NCBI GenBank assembly: GCA_019689955.1
Contig: JADGGM010000068.1
Location: 1 to 9,444 of the forward strand
Direction of reading: 5' to 3'
DNA from: Gemmatimonadaceae bacterium
GTDB lineage: Bacteria; Gemmatimonadota; Gemmatimonadetes; Gemmatimonadales; Gemmatimonadaceae
Length of the DNA stretch: 9,444 nt
Shown here: one piece after another, positions 5,921-9,444 of the stretch
Layout: every line of letters begins with the position of its first letter
Position numbering within the stretch: the first letter of the stretch is position 1
Translations under genes and position numbers: made by a program
Notes under the pieces: generated by a model
Seen by the model: only the letters and a program-made list of their open reading frames with translations
What the model was told of the DNA's origin: nothing
Databases searched by the model: none

Positions 5921-6447
5921 CCACACCACCCCTCGCCGGCGACCGCGCCCCGATGGCGCACGCCGGGAGCACCCTCGCGACCATCGTCCTTCTCGCCGCG
6001 TGGCTCGGCGCGGCGATCTACTTCTCGACCGCCGTCGCGCAAGCCGCCTTTCGCGTGCTCCCCACGCGCGCCCTCGCCGGCGCGCTGGTCGGACGCACCC
6101 TCCCGGTGATCTTCGTCGCCGGGATCGTGGTTGGTGTGCTCACCGCCGCGCTCACCATGCGCGAGCCCGCGGCCGCCTGGGGGCGCGCCGTGCGCATCGC
6201 CGCGGAGCTCGGGATCGCCCTCTTCTGCGCCATCGGGCAGGGGGTGATCGGAACGCGCATCGAGCGCCTTCGGGCGTCGATCGGGACCACGCTCGACGCG
6301 CTCCCGCCGGGGGACCCGGCGCGTGTGACCTTCGGACGGTTGCACGGGTTGTCGGTGCTGACGCTCGCCCTCGCCATGTTGCTCGCGATCGTGGCGCTCG
6401 TGGCAGCCTCCCGGGTGCTCGCCCCGTCCACCGTGGCGCGAAGCTGA
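5917..6447 (+). CDS. DUF4149-like four-helix membrane protein
   Basis: A 176-residue integral membrane protein with four hydrophobic helices at about residues 17-38 (TLATIVLLAAWLGAAIYFS), 58-80 (GRTLPVIFVAGIVVGVLTAA), 88-112 (VRIAAELGIALFCAIGQGV) and 143-168 (GLSVLTLALAMLLAIVALVA). The pattern IYFSTAVAQAAFRVLP, the GRTLP loop and the late FGRLHGLSVL motif are those of the DUF4149/TMEM205-like family, whose function is unknown. The ATG at 5917 overlaps the upstream stop (ATGA), with AGGAGG at 5908-5913, unusually close (3 bases). A second in-frame ATG at 5953 lies 12 codons later, just before the first helix, and could also be used. It is translationally coupled to the glyoxalase-like gene; the role is not evident. 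Confidence 0.8.
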   Translation: MTTPPLAGDRAPMAHAGSTLATIVLLAAWLGAAIYFSTAVAQAAFRVLPTRALAGALVGRTLPVIFVAGIVVGVLTAALTMREPAAAWGRAVRIAAELGIALFCAIGQGVIGTRIERLRASIGTTLDALPPGDPARVTFGRLHGLSVLTLALAMLLAIVALVAASRVLAPSTVARS

Positions 6448-6576
6448 GCACCCCCGCGCTGGCACGACCGTGCTCCGCCGCGCAGATTACCGACAGCACG
6501 AGCACCACGGCGCCGCTCGACGACTTCAACCGCTCCGCGGAGACGCCGCCCACCCGGGCAGCTCCCCGAGCCGTCC

Positions 6577-6583
6577 AGGAGAA
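6577..6583 (+). promoter_or_regulatory. ribosome binding site of the lipoprotein gene
   Basis: AGGAGAA at 6577-6583, ending six bases before the ATG at 6590, is one of the clearest Shine-Dalgarno sequences in the window. It decides this start over the open frame that continues upstream to about 6470, placing the start directly before a lipoprotein signal peptide. Confidence 0.75.
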
Positions 6584-6589
6584 CACCCC

Positions 6590-7408
6590 ATGCGTCAGAC
6601 ACGTCCGTTGATCCTCGCCGGGTTCGCTGCGCTGACCGCCGTCGCGGGCTGCAGCCTCTCCACCGACCTGCCGACCACGCACCTGATCGGCCTGCTCACC
6701 CTCGATGCGCTTCAGTTCCAGGACACGGGCTACGTGACCTCGCCCAGGGCGATCTTCTTCGACCAGGTCGGGACCAACGGTACCGTCCAGATCCCCAACA
6801 GCAACTTCGTGGTCGATACGTGCCAGGCGGGCGCCATCCCGACCGATACCACAGGCCCCCGTGGGTTGGAGCACGTGGACGCGGGGCCCTCGGTGTCGTT
6901 CAATTATCCGGATGGGACGCTCAGCCTCACGCCGGACACCGCGATCTCCGGCCTCATCACCTACGAGGTGCCGGGCCACCCGCTGCTCCACATCGCTCCG
7001 GGATCGCACGTCACCCTCAGCGTGCCCGGGGCGCCGAACGGCTTCCCGCAGTCGTCGATCACGACTACCACGGTGACCGCGTACGATCTCGGGCCCATCG
7101 ACACGCTCCCCGCCGACAGTCTGCGCATCACGTGGACGTCCCCCATGGGCGGGGGCTCGGCGATGGTCGTGGAGCTCAAGTATGCTTCCAGCGCGCAGCA
7201 CGCCGTCGCCGACAGGGAGATCTTCTGCTCCTGGACCGACGACGGCGAGGGCGTCGTCCCCGCGTCGCTGGCGGCGGAGTGGAAGGCGGCGCAGCCGGGA
7301 TCGCGCTTCGTCGATTCCTACCGCTGGGAGACGACGATCGACAACGGACAGAATTCCGGGCTCATCGTCCTCTCCCAGCTCCACCGGCGCAAGCTCACGT
7401 TCCCGTGA
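6590..7408 (+). CDS. putative outer-membrane or periplasmic lipoprotein of unknown function (272 aa)
   Basis: A 272-residue secreted protein I do not recognise. The N-terminus is a typical type II signal peptide: MRQTR, a hydrophobic core LILAGFAALTAV, and lipobox V-A-G-C with C21 as the lipidated residue. S22 after it is compatible with outer-membrane sorting. The mature part is rich in Thr, Ser, Pro and Gly with alternating hydrophobic residues (SITTTTVTAYDLG, SLRITWTSPMGGGSAMVVELKY), suggesting a beta-rich fold. Near the C-terminus are IFCSWTDDGEG and VDSYRWETTI, with a basic end RRKLTFP. Two further cysteines (in VVDTCQAG and IFCSW) could form a disulfide. It stands alone: 142 bases separate it from the upstream gene and 66 from aspA. 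I cannot assign a function. Confidence 0.83.
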   Translation: MRQTRPLILAGFAALTAVAGCSLSTDLPTTHLIGLLTLDALQFQDTGYVTSPRAIFFDQVGTNGTVQIPNSNFVVDTCQAGAIPTDTTGPRGLEHVDAGPSVSFNYPDGTLSLTPDTAISGLITYEVPGHPLLHIAPGSHVTLSVPGAPNGFPQSSITTTTVTAYDLGPIDTLPADSLRITWTSPMGGGSAMVVELKYASSAQHAVADREIFCSWTDDGEGVVPASLAAEWKAAQPGSRFVDSYRWETTIDNGQNSGLIVLSQLHRRKLTFP

Positions 7409-7474
7409 GCGCCCGAGCGAGCGCCGGACCTGAAGGACCCGCTTCACACCGACCAGCTTCGAGGACACGACCGC

Positions 7475-8896
7475 ATGTCTGATTCGACTCGCATCGAGAA
7501 GGACCCTCTCGGCGAGCTTGCCGTTCCGGCCAGTGCACTCTATGGCGTGCAGACGATGCGCGCCACGCAGAACTTCCCGATCAGCGGGCTCCGCCCGCTC
7601 CCGATCTTCGTCACCGCGACGGTGTGGATCAAGAAGGCCGCCGCGCTCACGCACGCGGAGACCGGGCGCCTCGACCGCACGCTCGCCGACGCGATCGTGC
7701 GCGCGGCCGATGAGGTGCTCGCGGGGCAGCACCGCGAGCACTTCGTGGTCGACGTGTACCAGGCGGGGGCGGGGACGTCGCACAACATGAACGTGAACGA
7801 GGTGCTCGCGAACCGCGCCAACGAGCTCCTCGGCGCGGCGCGCGGCGCGTACGCGCCGGTGCACCCGAACGATCACGTCAACATGGCGCAGTCGACGAAC
7901 GACGTGATCCCCACCGCGATCCGCCTCGCCGCGCTCGCGCTCCTCGGCGACTTCGAGGCGGCGTTCGCGCGGCTCCGCGACCGCTTCCTCGAGAAGGGGC
8001 GCGAGTTCGACGACGTCATCAAGAGCGGCCGCACGCACCTGCAGGACGCCATGCCCATCCGGCTCGGGCAGGAGCTCCGCGCCTACGGCCGCACGCTCGA
8101 CCGCGCGCTCCGCCGCGTGGTGCAGACCGCCGATTACCTCCGCGACCTCGGCATCGGCGGGAGCGCGGTCGGCACCGGGGTGAACGTCGAGCCGCAATAC
8201 CCCGCGCTCATGGTGAAGCACCTCCAGCAGATCACCGGGCTCTCGCTCCGCGCGGGGGAGGACCGCATCCAGCTCATGCAGAGCATGGGGGACGCGGCCG
8301 CGCTCAGCGCGCAGCTCCGCACGCTGGCGGTGGACCTGAGCAAGATCGCGAGCGACCTCCGCCTCCTCGCTTCGGGCCCGCGCACCGGGCTCGACGAGAT
8401 CCGCCTCCCGGCCGTGCAGCCGGGCTCGTCGATCATGCCGGGGAAGGTGAACCCGTCGATCCCGGAGATGGTGAACCAGGTCTGCTTCCAGGTGATCGGC
8501 AACGACACCTGCGTCGCGATCGCGGCCGAGCACGGGCAACTGGAGCTGAACGTGATGATGCCCGTGATCGGGTACAACCTGCTTCAGTCGATGATCATCC
8601 TCACCAGCGCGGCCACCTCGCTCTCGGAGCGGTGCGTGCGCGGGCTCGAGGCGAACCGTGCGCAGTGCGAATACTGGGTGGAACGCTCCGCCGCGCTCGC
8701 CACGGCACTCGCGCCGCAGATCGGCTACGCGCGCGCCGCGGAGCTGAGCAAGAAGTCGGTCAAGGAGAACACGCTCATCCGCGAGCTGGTGCACCGCGAG
8801 CACGTCCTCCCCGAGGACCAGATCGACGAGGTGCTCGACCTGCGTCGCATGACCGAGATCGGCGTCCCCGGCGCGGGGGCCGTCTCCGGGGGGTGA
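7475..8896 (+). CDS. aspA: aspartate ammonia-lyase (aspartase)
   Basis: A 473-residue member of the fumarase/aspartase superfamily, which catalyses L-aspartate to fumarate plus ammonia as a cytoplasmic tetramer. The N-terminal ALYGVQTMRATQNFPISG is the aspartase form of this segment (fumarase C has GAQT). Other conserved regions are GTSHNMNVNEVLANRA, HPNDHVNMAQSTNDV, SGRTHLQDAMPI and the flexible loop GSSIMPGKVNP with the catalytic base at S318. After it, PEMVNQVCFQVIGND and GQLELNVMMPVIGYN read as aspartase and not fumarase. The C-terminal IGYARAAELSKKSVKEN resembles Bacillus-type aspartases and fumarases more than E. coli AspA. The length is normal. The ATG at 7475 has a modest GAGG at 7461-7464. 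A terminator follows. Fumarase C is the main alternative and is less likely. Confidence 0.9.
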   Translation: MSDSTRIEKDPLGELAVPASALYGVQTMRATQNFPISGLRPLPIFVTATVWIKKAAALTHAETGRLDRTLADAIVRAADEVLAGQHREHFVVDVYQAGAGTSHNMNVNEVLANRANELLGAARGAYAPVHPNDHVNMAQSTNDVIPTAIRLAALALLGDFEAAFARLRDRFLEKGREFDDVIKSGRTHLQDAMPIRLGQELRAYGRTLDRALRRVVQTADYLRDLGIGGSAVGTGVNVEPQYPALMVKHLQQITGLSLRAGEDRIQLMQSMGDAAALSAQLRTLAVDLSKIASDLRLLASGPRTGLDEIRLPAVQPGSSIMPGKVNPSIPEMVNQVCFQVIGNDTCVAIAAEHGQLELNVMMPVIGYNLLQSMIILTSAATSLSERCVRGLEANRAQCEYWVERSAALATALAPQIGYARAAELSKKSVKENTLIRELVHREHVLPEDQIDEVLDLRRMTEIGVPGAGAVSGG

Positions 8897-8928
8897 GCCG
8901 CCGGGACGGGGCAGGGATGCGTCGTACC

Positions 8929-8958
8929 AGGGGCGGCCACGGCCGCCCCTTGTTCATT
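8929..8958 (+). terminator. intrinsic transcription terminator after aspA
   Basis: GGGGCGGCC (8930-8938) and GGCCGCCCC (8941-8949) are perfect complements around AC, extended by A8929-T8950. The hairpin is followed by the T-rich run TTGTTCATT (8950-8958). It lies 33 bases after the aspA stop and ends that unit before the Rrf2 gene. Confidence 0.8.
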
Positions 8959-8978
8959 CCCTGGTTCCATCCTATCCT
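8950..8978 (+). promoter_or_regulatory. candidate sigma70-type promoter of the Rrf2 regulator, leaderless
   Basis: TTGTTC (8950-8955) and TATCCT (8973-8978) are separated by exactly 17 bases, resembling TTGACA-17-TATAAT. The -10 ends six bases before the ATG at 8985, so transcription would begin at or next to the start codon, and there is no Shine-Dalgarno sequence. The -35 overlaps the terminator's T-run. Autoregulation by the Rrf2 protein at this site would fit the family but is inferred. Confidence 0.55.
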
Positions 8979-8984
8979 CCATCC

Positions 8985-9440
8985 ATGCGCATCACGACGT
9001 GGGCGGAGTACGGCCTCATCTGCGCCCTGCACCTCGCCAAGCGAGCCGCCGAGGGGCCCGTCACGGGCCGCGACATCGCGACCCGCGAGCGCCTCCCGGC
9101 CGACTACGTGGAGCAAATCCTCCTCCGGCTCCGCCGGGCCGACATCGTGCGGAGCGTCCGCGGCGCGCGCGGGGGGTACCTGCTCGCGCGAGCCCCGGAA
9201 GAGATCTCGGTGCGCGCCGTGATCAGTGCCTCCGAGCTGACGACGTTCGACCTCCACTGCGTCTCGCACCCGGTCGACGACGAGCGGTGCGCGGCCTCCC
9301 ACACCTGTAGCATTCGCCCGGTCTGGCTGCTCCTGCAGCAGAAGATCGACGACGTGCTCGAGGGGGTGCGCCTCTCCGACCTGCTGTACGAGGAGCCCGT
9401 GGTGCGCGAGCGCGTCGGGCTCCCGATCCTGCAGGGATGA
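8985..9440 (+). CDS. Rrf2/IscR-family transcriptional regulator with three-cysteine Fe-S motif
   Basis: A 151-residue Rrf2-family DNA-binding regulator. Residues 1-70 form the winged helix: MRITTWAEYGLICALHLAK, the recognition part GRDIATRERLPADYVEQILLRLRRADIV, and the wing SVRGARGGYLLAR with the family's GxxGGYxLA. The cluster site has C92, C102 and C108 (spacing C-x9-C-x5-C; E. coli IscR has C92-x5-C98-x5-C104), so it probably binds an Fe-S cluster and senses iron-sulfur status, oxidants or NO. Family members include IscR, NsrR and SufR-like proteins; which one cannot be told. The C-terminal helix WLLLQQKIDDVLEGVRLSDLL is the dimerisation helix. The stop TGA overlaps an ATG at 9437 (ATGA), so a downstream gene probably follows; in many genomes that is a suf/isc gene, not visible here. 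Confidence 0.93.
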   Translation: MRITTWAEYGLICALHLAKRAAEGPVTGRDIATRERLPADYVEQILLRLRRADIVRSVRGARGGYLLARAPEEISVRAVISASELTTFDLHCVSHPVDDERCAASHTCSIRPVWLLLQQKIDDVLEGVRLSDLLYEEPVVRERVGLPILQG

Positions 9441-9444
9441 CCCC

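Noticed and set aside
6460..6475. Possible sigma-54 promoter (TGGCAC...TGC) before the lipoprotein gene
   Set aside because: Only nine bases separate the GG and GC elements instead of ten, and sigma-54 spacing is strict.
6152..8803. An 883-codon open frame on the minus strand
   Set aside because: It is antisense to the DUF4149, lipoprotein and aspA genes, with skewed composition typical of a GC-rich shadow frame.
9437..9444. Start of a further gene at ATG 9437
   Set aside because: The ATGA overlap is suggestive, but only two to three codons lie in the window, so it is not listed as a feature.

Overview
The window is very GC-rich bacterial chromosomal DNA with densely packed genes, all on the + strand. 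The style (very high GC3, many ATGA/GTGA/TGATG start-stop overlaps, conserved small hypothetical proteins, a DUF4149 membrane protein) suggests Gemmatimonadota or a similar high-GC environmental lineage. This is an inference from gene style and not a proven placement. I see no mobile elements, CRISPR arrays, tRNA or rRNA genes, and no gene-free stretch longer than about 150 bases.

Region 1 (1-3337) is a tight, probably co-transcribed run. It holds the 3' part of a 2-oxoacid dehydrogenase E2 acyltransferase, two small uncharacterised proteins, a PHP-domain phosphoesterase (RNase AM/TrpH type), a BCP-type peroxiredoxin and a pteridine-reductase-like SDR. The key observation is in the peroxiredoxin. 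Its peroxidatic cysteine codon is an in-frame TGA (2305-2307), the frame stays open for 99 more family-typical codons, and the bases around and after the TGA fold into an imperfect stem-loop with the geometry of a bacterial SECIS. The best reading is a selenocysteine peroxiredoxin, which ORF callers would split or drop. The SDR next to it has His in place of the catalytic Tyr.

Region 2 (3338-6447) begins with an unrecognised 258-residue Rossmann-type protein rich in conserved-looking Cys/His motifs. It is followed by thioredoxin reductase, a glyoxalase-II-like metallo-beta-lactamase-fold hydrolase and a four-helix DUF4149 membrane protein. The last three overlap by 4 bases each and form a redox/detoxification operon.

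Region 3 (6448-9444) holds an unrecognised lipoprotein, aspartate ammonia-lyase followed by a good intrinsic terminator, and an Rrf2/IscR-type Fe-S regulator. The regulator appears to have its own promoter with almost no 5' leader. Its stop codon overlaps an ATG at the window edge, so another gene may follow directly.

Together the window mixes central metabolism (E2, aspartase) with thiol/selenol redox functions (Sec-peroxiredoxin, TrxB, GloC-like, Rrf2). TrxB is an obvious, but unproven, source of electrons for the peroxiredoxin.
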